This document shows, piece after piece, positions 37,701 through 48,840 of a DNA stretch of 64,000 nt; positions within the stretch are counted from its first letter, which is position 1, and each line of letters starts with the position of its first letter. The notes under the pieces were generated by a model. It worked only from the letters and a program-made list of their open reading frames with translations, searched no databases and was not told the DNA's origin. This DNA comes from Lepisosteus oculatus (lineage: Eukaryota; Chordata; Actinopteri; Semionotiformes; Lepisosteidae): NCBI RefSeq assembly GCF_040954835.1, contig NC_090698.1, positions 1,548,501 through 1,612,500 of the forward strand, given 5' to 3'. The position numbers were made by a program, and so were the translations under genes.

Positions 37701-38631
37701 GTGTGTTCAAACGTGTCATAGCTGCTGGAAATAGCCAGCGAGTAAACAGACACCGCCGTCGTCATCACCCGATATCACGACAATAATAGCGATAAACACC
37801 GCGCTTATCACTGACAAGTTCACGAGTTCTGTTCTAAAACGTTCTGAAGGATTGTTTTCCCTTCTTGTGATGTTCAGCAAAGAAAGTCATGGACTAGTTG
37901 CTAATTCAACAGCGCACAGTTCAGATTCGCTTCTCTGAATGATCTTCGCCTTGCAAGACCCAGCCGGGGAGCCAAGATGGTCAAATTCTGAGGCGCAAGA
38001 AGACCCATTTCGCTCAGGGACCCCTCAGTCCCGGGACACCCCATCAGCACTCACACCCGAGGCGGGGGGAATGAGAACCGATCAGTTTCACCGGCTGAAA
38101 GTTAAAACGAATTGATATAATTTTCATTTCCACTGATTTCAGGAGTTTCTGCTCCTCGTCGCCCAGGCGACCGCTCGCGGAATAGATTCAATATTACATC
38201 CCTGTGCTCTTCCTCCTTAGTGTTAGTTATCTTAGCCTCTCCGGAGTAGAGGTTAGTTTGCCATACTGCTGTCCGCCTCGGGTTTAGGGGAGAGCTTCCG
38301 CTATTACTGACTGTTTCGGGGAAGCAGCCGCATGCAGGCGCGCTTGCTCAGATGCTGGGCTGTGTCGCTGGAGACTGTACCCCTGAACAAGGAACAACTC
38401 CCGGGCTCTGCTGCTCTGCCCTCGTTTGTTCCCTCCCGGCGTATCCAGCGACAAGCAGGAATCAAAAACGGCTTCGCTCGTTACGGACTCGCCCCTCATG
38501 CACGTACGGCGGAGGAGCGCGGCTCGGGCGCTGCGGGCCCTCGGTGTCGCACCGGGCAGTGAGGAAGAGCAGTAGCGGGACGGGCTGCCGCAGACACTGG
38601 GGTGCTGTCCTCCGAGGCTTCGCTGACTGAC
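37701..38631. other. GC-rich flank of the CpG island
   Basis: CpG-containing sequence continues at lower density; a second AAGATGG word is at 37976. No coding exon seen. Confidence 0.4.
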
Positions 38632-38820
38632 CCCAAAAAATTCAATCTTTACGCTAAGGGTGATGGGAGCGTGGAACAAGCTACCCAGCCAGGCTGCTGA
38701 AGCTGACACCCTGGCTGCATGTGTCCCTCGACTGGGTTAGCTCCTAGCTCCTGGGCTCAGGGGCGGGAGGGATGGAGTGGCCTCCTCTTGTTTCTAGTCT
38801 TTCTTGTGTCCTTGTGCAGC
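38632..38820 (+). mobile_element. CR1-like LINE 3'-end fragment
   Basis: The plus strand reads gggagcgtggaacaagctac ccagccaggctgctgaagctg, the decayed ORF2 C-terminus. It ends in ggatggagtggcctcctcttg and tttctagtctttcttgtg, the common LINE 3' tail. Confidence 0.7.
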
Positions 38821-39854
38821 ATTTCATTCTTTCAGCATTTCGTTTCCTCTCCTCTTCCCCTGCGAGCTCCGGGGCCGGGCGTGGCCCAGTCCAGACCAGC
38901 CGGGTGTAAGCACTGGGCTCTGGCGTGACCAGAGGGCAGCTTGAATTCTTATTGTCTTGAGTTACAGACATGCGTTCATGGGAATAACCAAATACACCAA
39001 ACTGGTTTATCATAAATTGGTCTGAAACTGGAACCACATGACCCAGGTGCTCCTTGGGACTAAGACCCAAGAAACCCTCGATCTGTGGCTTCCCACACTC
39101 AGTACATCCAGACTTTTTTCAGGGGTGCTACGGAGACGATGTTCCCCCCCGTTCCCACCCCTGGAAGGAGGAGGAGTCGGACTGATGCGGGACACACTGG
39201 GCTTTTCGAACCTGCGCAGAAGGCCAAGCTGTTGCGTCTCCGCGAGGCCCCCGGACGCCCTTGAAGCCGCGCAGGCTGGGAGACGGAGGCCCCGGGTTCC
39301 AGTTTCAGGTCTGCTCGGGAAGGTCGCGGGAGAGCCGCCGCGCTCGGCACGCAGGGAGCAGGCTGAAACTGGACACCCCGCGGTGCTCTGCGCAGTCGCG
39401 CCTGCCCAGCCTGCAGGCCGCAGCAAATAAGGTTATTTTGAGTCTGAGGTGCCTAAATGCTTTTAGCCCTGACCGTATTGAGTCTCGGTAGCGCGGGGAT
39501 ATTGAGATAATTCCATTGTGCATCATTTTCAGTTGTGAGGGAAGTGCATTAAATAAATAGGCTTAGCAGGCCCCGCTGTGACCTCCGTTCCAGCCATTAG
39601 GCAGCGGATGAGAACCCCCCAGCGCTCAGGTGGCAGCGCTGGTGCAGCGTGTCCAGCTGTGTGCTGCAGTGTCTCTGTCTGCGGTGCTGCAGGAGCAGGA
39701 GTGTCACCCCTCCCCCACCTCTCTGCCCTGTTCGCAGCACCTCGTGGCAGGACCCCTGAGAGCCAAGCGCTGAGGGAAAGACGCTGTCGCAAATCGTGGC
39801 GGCAGAACCGTATGCAGTGAAGGTAATTCTGGTGCTCTTTCTGGGGCGATCCGG
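38821..39854. other. GC-rich non-coding sequence
   Basis: CpG-rich around 39120-39420, with overlapping short frames on both strands that look like composition artefacts. No gene is supported. Confidence 0.4.
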
Positions 39855-40010
39855 GGTGAGACGGGACAGGCTCACATACCTGTCCGTGTGGAGTCTGCAC
39901 GTTCTCGTGTGTGTTGGGGGCTCCAGTTTTCTCCCACCTACCAAAGACATGCACATCAGTATTGATTGGCTGCTCTAAATTGTGAGAGCAAAGGGGAGCT
40001 GGATTGAGTG
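39855..40010 (+). repeat. SINE-like remnant
   Basis: The sequence ctgtccgtgtggagtctgca, cgttctcgtgtgtg, ctccagttttctccc, caaagacatgca and gattggctgctctaaattgt follows the body of the widespread fish SINE-like repeat represented at 45925-46190. Confidence 0.6.
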
Positions 40011-41669
40011 GGATTTCATACGAAGGGGCTATTCCCAGTGTGACCAGTCCTGGCTAACGGAGTGCGGAGAGTACGGAGAGATGGAACTGAATCCTTAAAA
40101 ATCTTGGAAGATGAGCCAAAAAGCAGGGAGTCCAAGAGTACAAAGAACAGTTTCTATCCATCATGTTTCGTTCCGGGAAGGGAACGAGCCCACACCTCAC
40201 TGGGAAAATGCCAGAAACCAGGAGTCTGAGCGGGCAGAGCAGGGCAGTGAATATTGCTGGGTCCGGCAGACTGGCAGCCCTGCGCCCTGTGTTCGGTGCT
40301 AACTGGAGGAGGAAGGTTGAACGCCACTGCAAAGATTAGCAACTCTGAGGGTGGCATGTCAGCAGCTGCTGGAGAGAAGAAAAGACGTTGGTGCAAGACA
40401 AACAAAAAAAATCTGTTTCACGTCTGCTGCCAGGCAACGGCTATAAAAAATGTTCAGCAATTCAGGGAGAGTTAATCTGAGCATTAGGGAAAAAAACATC
40501 TGTAAACTTCATGGAAAAAATGAGCCAGATCTTTTTTTTTTCTGAACACAATAAGCAGAAAAGTAAATAAGCGCTTCAGCCTCTGCTCTCAAGAGGCGAG
40601 AGGTCAAGGAGAAAAATGTCGTGGTAATCGAAAAGAAGCAGCGCAGCTCTGCACAGGCAGGACCTGCGGGGCTCCGGACAGCTCCAGGCCCAGCTCCAGG
40701 CCCAGCTCCAGGCCCAGCTCGCGGCGCAGAGCCGGGAGGCCGTGCGTCTGTCGCTGACCGTTCCGGCGCTCTGAGAAACTGACCGGGGCTGGGTCCAGGC
40801 CTCAGGGCTCAGGAGTCACGAGCCACAGCCGGGGGGTGAGACGGGAAGGGAGGTCGGTCGCCCGAGGAGGGCCGATAGGGCCCTGACTTTACACGCTGTC
40901 ACAGGGGCCGTCCGGGAAAGCAGGGAGTCATTTCCCCGAGTCTGTCCTTCTGCCGTCCTCTTAAAATAAACCGAGACGGCTCAGGAATTTCCTCTCTCCG
41001 GGAACCTGGGCACAGAAAATCCCTTTCCCCCCGGAGTGCAGAACTGCCACCAAAGGAGAGCATGGGGGACAGCTGACGGGGGGGACGCTGTGGCCGCCAG
41101 TCCGGGGTTCTCGGAGCGCTCGCTGGGTACAGCGTCTCGCGGTTCCGGCAGCGAGCAGGAGCCGGGAATTCCACTGGATCCGGCAGAACTCCTAGGTAAA
41201 CGGATCCCATTGGTCCAATTTGATGTCTCTGCACAGAATGTAAGCTGCTGGCAACTTAAATGATCCTAGAAGAACAGTTGGACTTCAGGCCTTCTGCACC
41301 AGAGTTTCGAATCCTGGTACTAGCCAGTCAGGTCATGTGACACGTTGAGCTATGCGAGACAGGAGCGTCTGAATTGCAGTGGTCATGAGTGTGTTTTTAT
41401 ATTTTGTTGTGCATGTCTAAGCAGCTCATCAAATTAAACTTGATTCGCCCCCCACGATGACCGTTCATGAGGTTGCAAAAATACAGAAGAAATGAAATCG
41501 TCTGATGCCCCTTCCTCTCTTCTCTTTCAGGTGGCTGATGGCCCGGACCCCCCTCTCACCTTCCTCCTCCTTCTGAGACTGGTCCGCTGAAACGGCCTCC
41601 TGCCCAGCAGCGAGGAAGACCCTTGCAGATGGTTCCCCCCTCACTCCCCTTGTCAACGAAACAAACCTC
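40011..41669. other. Non-coding sequence
   Basis: GC-rich with CpGs at 40640-41170, otherwise mixed. It includes the 12-bp tandem repeat at 40681-40720. No gene supported. Confidence 0.4.
40681..40720 (+). repeat. 12-bp tandem repeat GCTCCAGGCCCA
   Basis: There are three perfect units of GCTCCAGGCCCA plus a partial fourth. Confidence 0.9.
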
Positions 41670-41900
41670 AGACAGGCCCTGAGCAAAATGAGGCCATTCG
41701 TCTCCTCCTGCTCATATGTTTGCTAATAGCTTATTGATTTCAGAGCCCTTTCACCCTGTCTCATTGAGGAAAACGTAGCAGCTCAGCGCAGTTGTGTGCT
41801 CTTTGCAGAGCGCCAAAATGTCTGCATTTCTTTGAACACCCCCTGCCACAAGTCCTTGATTTCAGATTTTAAACACTTGTAAACACAAGGTATCACAATT
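41670..41900 (-). repeat. Possible reversed LINE 3' remnant
   Basis: On the minus strand the phrases gaggagacgaatggcctcat and tgtttaaaatctgaaatcaa resemble the 3' end of the LINE copies elsewhere in the window, but the match is loose. Confidence 0.35.
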
Positions 41901-42149
41901 GCCTATTTCACCTATCTATAGATGAAGGATTAGAGTAGAAAAACTGCAGCGTGCAGTTCTCCATACGTGGACTTAGAGCACCCTTCTCCCAGAGACAGCT
42001 GAGCCTTAACACTGGCTGTATTCCTTTGAAACTAAATTGCAAACTTTTGTCTCATAATGATCCTCTTTATTTTATATTGTATAGTGGTCTTCATGACACT
42101 TTACAATCAAACAAAGCGAATGCAAACGGCAAACGGAATGAAAAGGTAG

Positions 42150-42310
42150 TGGCTCCAGTTTCCTTCCACTGTCCAAAGGAATGCTGTCCAGGATGTGAGG
42201 TGGGTGTGTGTGTGCGTGTGTGCGTGTGTGCGTGTGCGCGTGTGTGCGTGTGTGTATGTGTGCAATGGACTGGAGTCCTACCTTGTGCCCAATGCCAGCC
42301 CACTGCAGTG
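42150..42310 (+). repeat. SINE-like remnant with expanded TG/CG microsatellite
   Basis: The purine/pyrimidine run of (TG)n with CG interruptions at 42201-42262 is followed by gcaatggactggagtcctac and cttgtgcccaatgccagccc, the end of the SINE-like body. The microsatellite grew from the gtgtgtgtg part of that repeat. Confidence 0.65.
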
Positions 42311-45080
42311 CTCTAAGATTGAAGAGGCTGCTAAAATGGATACCTGAATAAAAACTGCACAGGAGTATATAGCTGTATGGTAAGTACAGAAGTCAGTTGT
42401 ATGACAGGATATTAAAAATTATTATTAGAGAATGCGTGGATTGTTGTGGTTTGAGATCCCAGATCTCCAGAATGGCTCCAGTACAATAGCCACATGCATA
42501 CTGTAAATCCACGCCTTGGATTGGAGCATCAGCCGAATAAATTAACAGTAATGAGCAATAAAGTGCTAACTGAAGCCCTAAGATGGGCAGGAGGATCATT
42601 CCACCACCATAGAGCACCAGAACAGCGAATGTGTAGGTGTGGAGGGATTAAACAGGTCCCTGATGCAGTCAGGAGCCAAACCATGCAAGCTCTAAGCTCT
42701 TAGAATGAGCAGCAGTATTTTAAATATTCTGAATTCCACAAGGTGACAGTGCAAGGAAGCTGAAACAGTTTATATTTGCTCCTGCAGTTTAGTTTCAGTT
42801 CAGAGGCAAGCAGCTCTGAGTTCTGGGCATAGAGCAACTTAGTAAGAACTCGTTGAGCAAAAACTACAAAACACACTGCCAACACGAGCCCTGGGATTCC
42901 TAACCCGGGTGCTTGGAGTGGTTTTCCCTGACACTCAGGTATTCCCTGCTCATCCTTACTGAGACCTCGGCAGACTGCTAATCCTAAATAATATTAGGAC
43001 CTCACTTATTTTCTATCTTTACAAACAGACAATCTTGAGGCAGGAATACACAGAATTTGATCAGTGTTGTGCTACATGTTGTTCAAAACCCAAGTCACTT
43101 GTCCTGCTGCAAACTGAAACTATTCCCTTAGTGAAAAAGTTTTTAAAAAACACGGGCAGGGAGCAATTGGACACAAGGAATGTTTAATCAAGTGTGTCGC
43201 AGTGGCCTCGCTAACTGTGTAAGTTATTGTTACACAAAACGAGTTCACCTGAAAATAAGCAGGTCTTGAAAACCACACTGTGCTCTCAGTTCGCTTGCTG
43301 TCACTCTGCACTAATTCCTGGTCTGAGATGGGATGAATTAGGGATCAGAGTCTACTGTGGTGTCATCTTGTGACGTACGGAATATGTCAGTTTTGCAGAG
43401 GAGAATGCCGGAGATAATGTGAGGAAGAGGTGCTTGAGGCAGGCTGGGTCCAAAATTAGAAGCGACTGCCCAGAAACACTGAGGAAATACAACGGAATTG
43501 AAAATCAAAAGAGCTGCTCTGAGGCCTGTTTCGTGTCTTATTGTGCGCACAATGATTACAATTACTTGGCACCTCGGATCTAGTGTCGAGGTGAACTGTT
43601 CCGACAAAAAAAAACGCAACTGTCAGGTCGTACTTGTTTTGCCTTTCTAAGACAAATAACCCATTAAAAACCCTATTAGGACCCAAGGACACACATGGAA
43701 GGTAAGAGTTAGAATGTTGATGACTGGGAGCAAGAGGCGTGTTTTACACCAGGGCTGGTGGTTGTCAGCAAGAAGCCTCCATGTCAAGCTGTGGCAGCTG
43801 ATGCAACCAGGTCTTTCAAGAATTGGCCATGGAGGAGAGATCCTTGGATTAATAAGTTACCAGTAGCAAGCAAGGCGGTCATTATGGCCCCTCTCCTGTT
43901 GTTATCCACACAGATCACCTGTGCACAAACCTTTTATTATTTTAAGAAGTGCAAATAACTTGTAAAATAACAATCATGATGTTAAAGAGGGTTGTCAGTG
44001 TGTTAAACATTTACCCTTTGTCTAAATGAGTTGTAATAAAATATTACAGCTCCTGACTGGTGATTCAGATGATGACTTTTACGTACTGGAAGTTCTGGGG
44101 AAGAATTCCTTTAATAACGGTAAGCTGAAATGGAATTCTATGACAGCCTAAGACAGGAAGTGGTCATTTTCCTAAACATCCTGCACAGATTTTTTTAAAC
44201 AATACAGCAGATGGGCCAGGTTGGTAAAAAAGGAAAAACCCAGCCTTATTCAGTAATCAGCTATCCACGCCTCTGCCTTTTCTCCCACACAGAAGCGTAC
44301 TACAGAAATTGTTTTGCCTGCTAACTGCTGGTTACACACGTTCCGAGTTGGCAGATGCTCCTGCTCCAGGCTCTGGGAGAGATCCAGCTGGCTTTGATGG
44401 CTAGGAATTTTCTTCCTGGTTCCAGACAGCATTCTGTGAAGCCTGATAATGTACCCACGGTGGTTTAAGGTCAGAGTGCAGGACCATGCATACTGTCTGT
44501 ATGGAAAAAGATATATACACGTGTGCTGAGAGTAGCTGGGAAGCGAAGGTGTGAATTACCCAGCAAATGCACGTTGCAGGTGGGGAAAGCGAGTCATTTT
44601 TCGATGTTTGGTTATTCCTGAGCCATGCCTGTGCTGCTATGCCTGCTCCGAATTGCGTGCTGTCGGGACTGTCATCAGTTTGGCCCAACCCAGGAGACTC
44701 TCCAAGGTCGGAATTCCAGCGATGATGAGGAGGTCTGTGGGCTGTGCTGGAAGAACCGGGAGCCCTACGCCACCATTCCATTACGAGGGCTGCGAACAAT
44801 CTCCAGACAAGCCTGATGCGCTGCCTTCATGTGCGTGAACACACTGTGTCTCCAGGGGAGGCATGATTCACAGTGTGCGCAGTCTGCACCGCTCGCAAAC
44901 ATTCGAGCTCCCCAATGAAGCCAAAGAGGATGAGGGCAAGAAGACAAGATGGAACTCTGTCTCTTTAAAAGAATGTGCATGTGACAACCAGATGAGCGTG
45001 TACAGAGCAGTGATTGTCAGAGGATCTGCACATCAACTCCTGCATGTCCTTGTGTTACTATATTACTTTAAACACCTTTG
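42311..45080. other. Non-coding sequence
   Basis: No gene or assigned repeat in about 2.8 kb. The segment is moderately AT-rich. Confidence 0.45.
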
Positions 45081-45162
45081 ACACCTGAAGAAGACTCCAC
45101 GGCCGAAACATTGTTTTTTCTTTCTTCTCTTTTCAGCAGGGAATAAACCTCTTACTTGTTCC
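45081..45162 (+). repeat. Dispersed CTGAAGA...GAAAC / TTTACTTGTTCC repeat, copy 4
   Basis: The copy reads ACACCTGAAGAAGACTCCAC, then GGCCGAAACATTG, a T/C run, TTTTCAGCAGGGAATAAACC and CTTACTTGTTCC. The head stem has one mismatch (GAC opposite GCC). Confidence 0.8.
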
Positions 45163-45924
45163 CTTGTGTTCCTATGACTGCTCTCTAAGGGCTGTGACCC
45201 TGATACATCAGAGGCCTGTGCTACACCGGTTCCTCACTCCGGTCGTCCAAGCAGAGTTCAGGTTTCAGATCCATCTTCCCTTTTGAAGCTGCAGCCTTTG
45301 GGAGCAGATCACACTGCATGTTGAAATCCCCCCCCTCCCCAAATCAATCGAGCTGTTGTATTCATTTAGAATATTTTATTACAGCTTTTAAAAAGGAATA
45401 TGTACAGAGTTTTATATTTCCACAACATGGCATGCAATATAGGTAAACTGAAAATACCATTTCAAAATAAAAATGCTGCTTTGTTTTTAACAGGTAAGTA
45501 TTTTGCAAACATTGTGAAATGTTGTTGGTATCTGATCCCCTGTTTTAAATGTCTGCGATGCAGCAGATGTAAAACTGCCGCTGATCTTGAACACTTTCGA
45601 GTTCTTACTAGCTTGTGCTTCTACAACTCGGCTACACCGTATCACATAATTGCCTTTTGTTTTTACAATCCGCAGGGCCAGGCAAGAAAGACCATCTCAC
45701 ACAGCAGCTCACGCACTGGGTAGTGATCTGACCGAGTCACTCTTGTTGGTTTATATATGTTTCAAAGTGCATAACACCAGAAAACATAAACACCTGAATT
45801 TTCTCTCTCTGAACCAGGCACCTTGTTTACCTTCCAGTACGTACACACAAACAGCGTGTCTCACGCACGGGAAGAGCAGGTTTCTAACTCTTTCTCGCCA
45901 ACTATTCACTAGTGAGCCCTCCGA
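45163..45924. other. Non-coding sequence
   Basis: No gene seen; AT-rich around 45360-45480. Confidence 0.45.
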
Positions 45925-46190
45925 GGGGCTTGCATGGGGGCGCAGTGTTCAGCATTGCTGCCTTGCAGCTCTGGGGCCCTGGGTTGAGTTCCTGGGGTGC
46001 TGTCTGTGTGGCGTTTGTATGTTCTCCCCATGTTCATGTGGGTTCCCTTTCGGGGCTCTTGGCTTCTGGGAGAATTGGCCCTGCTGTGAGTGTGTGTGTT
46101 TGCTTCTGTGTCTGCCCTACAATGGCCTGCTGTCATGTCCAGGGCATACCCTGCCTTGTGTCTGTTGTTTGCTCAGCTAGGCTCCACCTC
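45925..46190 (+). repeat. Fish SINE-like repeat
   Basis: This is the best copy in the window of a widespread fish repeat: gcgcagtgttcagcattgct, gccttgcagctctggg, ccctgggttgagttcctggg, gtgctgtctgtgtggcgttt, gtatgttctccccatgttca, then gagaattggccctgctgtga and a TG run ending tgtccagggcataccctgcc. A B-box-like gggttgagttcc is present. Weaker copies lie at 495, 39855, 42150, 48660 and 56330. Confidence 0.75.
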
Positions 46191-48659
46191 CAAATTGGAA
46201 CAAGCGGTTAGAAAATTTGCTGTGCTTCTGTGTTTTGTGGCTTCTTTTCACTGTATCTCTGTGAGGACGATACGTTTCTCCAGGCAGGGCTTCAGAGTGA
46301 CTTCTCGGCACACTTTAGACAGTGGTGATATCCTATGGCTTCCTGAGCTCATGTTCCAGGCAGCGTTTATCTGACGTTTTCAGGCAAATAAATAAGCTAA
46401 TGCAGCTGATGTTTTTAAGTACGGTAGTCTTATTTTGATTCGTCCTGGCTTACTGTAGATCTCCACGCTTAAGGACCTCATTCAAACAAATAATGAAAAA
46501 GAAATGTATATATACACACACACACACTTTTCTATCAAAATATTAAACAATGTTTTGTTCCATAGTGACTAATCAGTGATCCACAGTGAACCATTCTGTC
46601 CCAAGTCGTGGGAACAGGCAAGCTCCCCCGTGACTCCCAAGCAGTGTGAAGAGGTAGCAGACTGGGCTTTTTTTCTAAGCATGTTGTACACTGCACATGC
46701 TGTGAAAGAAGGCTGATCTAAGCAGTCTCACAAGTGGCACGAATGTGGGTGCATGTTCCTCAAGCGCTTTACTTAAGGCAACAGCTGACCTGTCTAATGT
46801 GTCAATTCAGACAGCCCCCAAGGGGTTCACAGGGAATAGTTGGCAAAAATTAAACAGCCCAAACAGGAATAGCAATCTTGGCCACAATAAGATACTAAGC
46901 TGTTCCCCATATCTCAGAACTGAATCTACTGTTTTTGGTCCCATAACTTCAAAGACACATGCATTAGTCTTCCACTAGTCATCCAGAAGATGTGAACCTT
47001 CGGTAGAAATGATTCTGCAACACGCTCCTGCTGCAGTCACTGCTGGAGGTGAACTGCCTCTCTGTTAGGAGTATTCTCGAATCCCAGGACTGAACCGCAG
47101 AGTTAACCGAAAATGAAAGAGCTTAAATGAGAAGAGAACAATTGTGGGGACACAAAGGACTGAAGAGGTTCCAAAGCATGGTTTTCAATTAAAAATTTAA
47201 ACCTTTTGTGCACATCACAAAGCCTTATGCCTCTTTTTTGATCTAAGTGGACACATGGATGCTTTTGAAGACAATAATCTGTTGCAAAGCAAACCTGTTC
47301 CCTCGCTGATCTGCGTGACTGTGGTTGCAGGAAGCCAACGAGGCCTGGCTTCCTCAGGTCTGTTTCTGCGTGCCAGGTGTGTGGGACGCTAGCCTGTGGT
47401 GTGTCACATCCTCCTGCCAGGCCAACTGCAGCTTGCAGTACACACCCAGCACAGGCCTGGCACCGGCACTGTAGTGCAGGGCTACCTGGCAAACTGCCTT
47501 TATTTTGGGGAGACCCCCCTGCCCAACACCCCTCCACTGCCCAAAACAGCAAATGATAGCAAAGAAAAGGAAAGAAAATCGTGACGCAGAATGTGCAGTG
47601 GGGATCAAGGGAGGACAGTCTCTGCTTCTCTCTGCCCAGGCACAGGAGCCAGACGTCAGTCACGGGGCAACAGAGACTTCCAGCTGTTTCATTTCCTTGC
47701 AGTCTGTGCTTTTTACCTGAGCTCCAGCGTCAAGATACTTTTTAAGAGGAGAAAAGTTTCCTGGCTTGTCTGACAGCCTCATAATAAGGATCCCCGAGCC
47801 AAGAGTGAGTATTCAGTGGCTCTCGAGCGCTCCAGAGGCGAAAGGCCTGCCAGCGCAGATGGCTGGGAGCGTGGTCGCTGGGTGTCTGTAGCACTGACGG
47901 AAATACCGTCTGTCAGCCATGATCCTCACTGATACTCAACAGCCATCAACACCCAGGCACCACCTGCGGAGGAAATAAAGAAGCATCTTTTTCTTTCTCC
48001 ATTACACAGTAACATGATTTCCAAAGCCCCGCAGCATCTCCTGGCAGGGCCTGGGTGATGGATCTGCCTGCCAGTTCGATTACACCAGCGCTCCAGCTGT
48101 GCAGAGTAATGGCCTTTAAACCAGCAGTGACATCATAAATTATCTTCACATTATCTTAATGGCATCGCCTCCGTCCGCCCAGAGAGGTGCGCGCTGACAC
48201 CGATCCCCTCCAGGGTCGGGGTTTAAGCTCGACACTTAATCATTTGCGGAAAAGCTTGACTTGTTTTGAAACGAAGCCTGGAGCCTGTTTCCAGCCTGCA
48301 GCTTGAAGAGAGAGCAGCTGCCTCTGGGAAGGAAGGCCTAGCATTACGCTACTCGTAGAAATGAATGCCAGGTGAGCAGTTTCAAATGGTGCTGTATTAA
48401 ATCTGTTTTGTGACAGACATGTCTCTTCTGGTCATTTATTTCTACGAGAGTTATCTAGTCCTGTGAGAACAGCAAACTTTGAAGGATATAAAATGCCCTT
48501 TAAAAAACAACTCTACAAACCTCCCAGGTTGAGAGAGAAATCTACTGTAGCTTTCAGTTTTTAAAAAAAATACAATTTTTAATGCATTTTTACATGTATC
48601 ATCTTTAAAAAAAGGATTCTGTAAATGCCATGCCCAGCATAAAGAAGCATGTCATTGTG
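46191..48659. other. Non-coding sequence
   Basis: No gene was recognised. A (TA)(CA) microsatellite lies at about 46506-46528. The segment at 47990-48160 contains TGACATCATAAATTATC in an otherwise unique context and could be regulatory. Confidence 0.4.
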
Positions 48660-48840
48660 TCCTGAATTCGATTCTGAAGTAGAGCACCATCTGTGTGGAG
48701 TTTGCTAGTTCTACAGGTGTGCATTTGGGGTTTCTCCAAATGCTCTGAATCCCACATTCCCATAGCTAGGTTAATCGGTGTCTCTCTGTGCTTACATGTG
48801 TGCCCTGCATTGGACTGGCATCCCTCCAGGAATAAGCCTT
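48660..48840 (+). repeat. SINE-like remnant
   Basis: Phrases gaattcgattctgaag, tgtgtggagtttgctagttc, taggttaatcggtgtctctc and gtgccctgcattggactggc follow the body and end of the 45925 repeat. Confidence 0.6.

Noticed and set aside
36892-37734. A 280-codon plus-strand open frame in the CpG island
   Set aside because: High GC removes stop codons. The translation is Arg/Ser/Pro-rich without family resemblance, and overlapping frames on both strands are equally open.
47103-47663. A 186-codon minus-strand open frame
   Set aside because: No recognisable domain, no splice context, composition like the neighbouring non-coding DNA.
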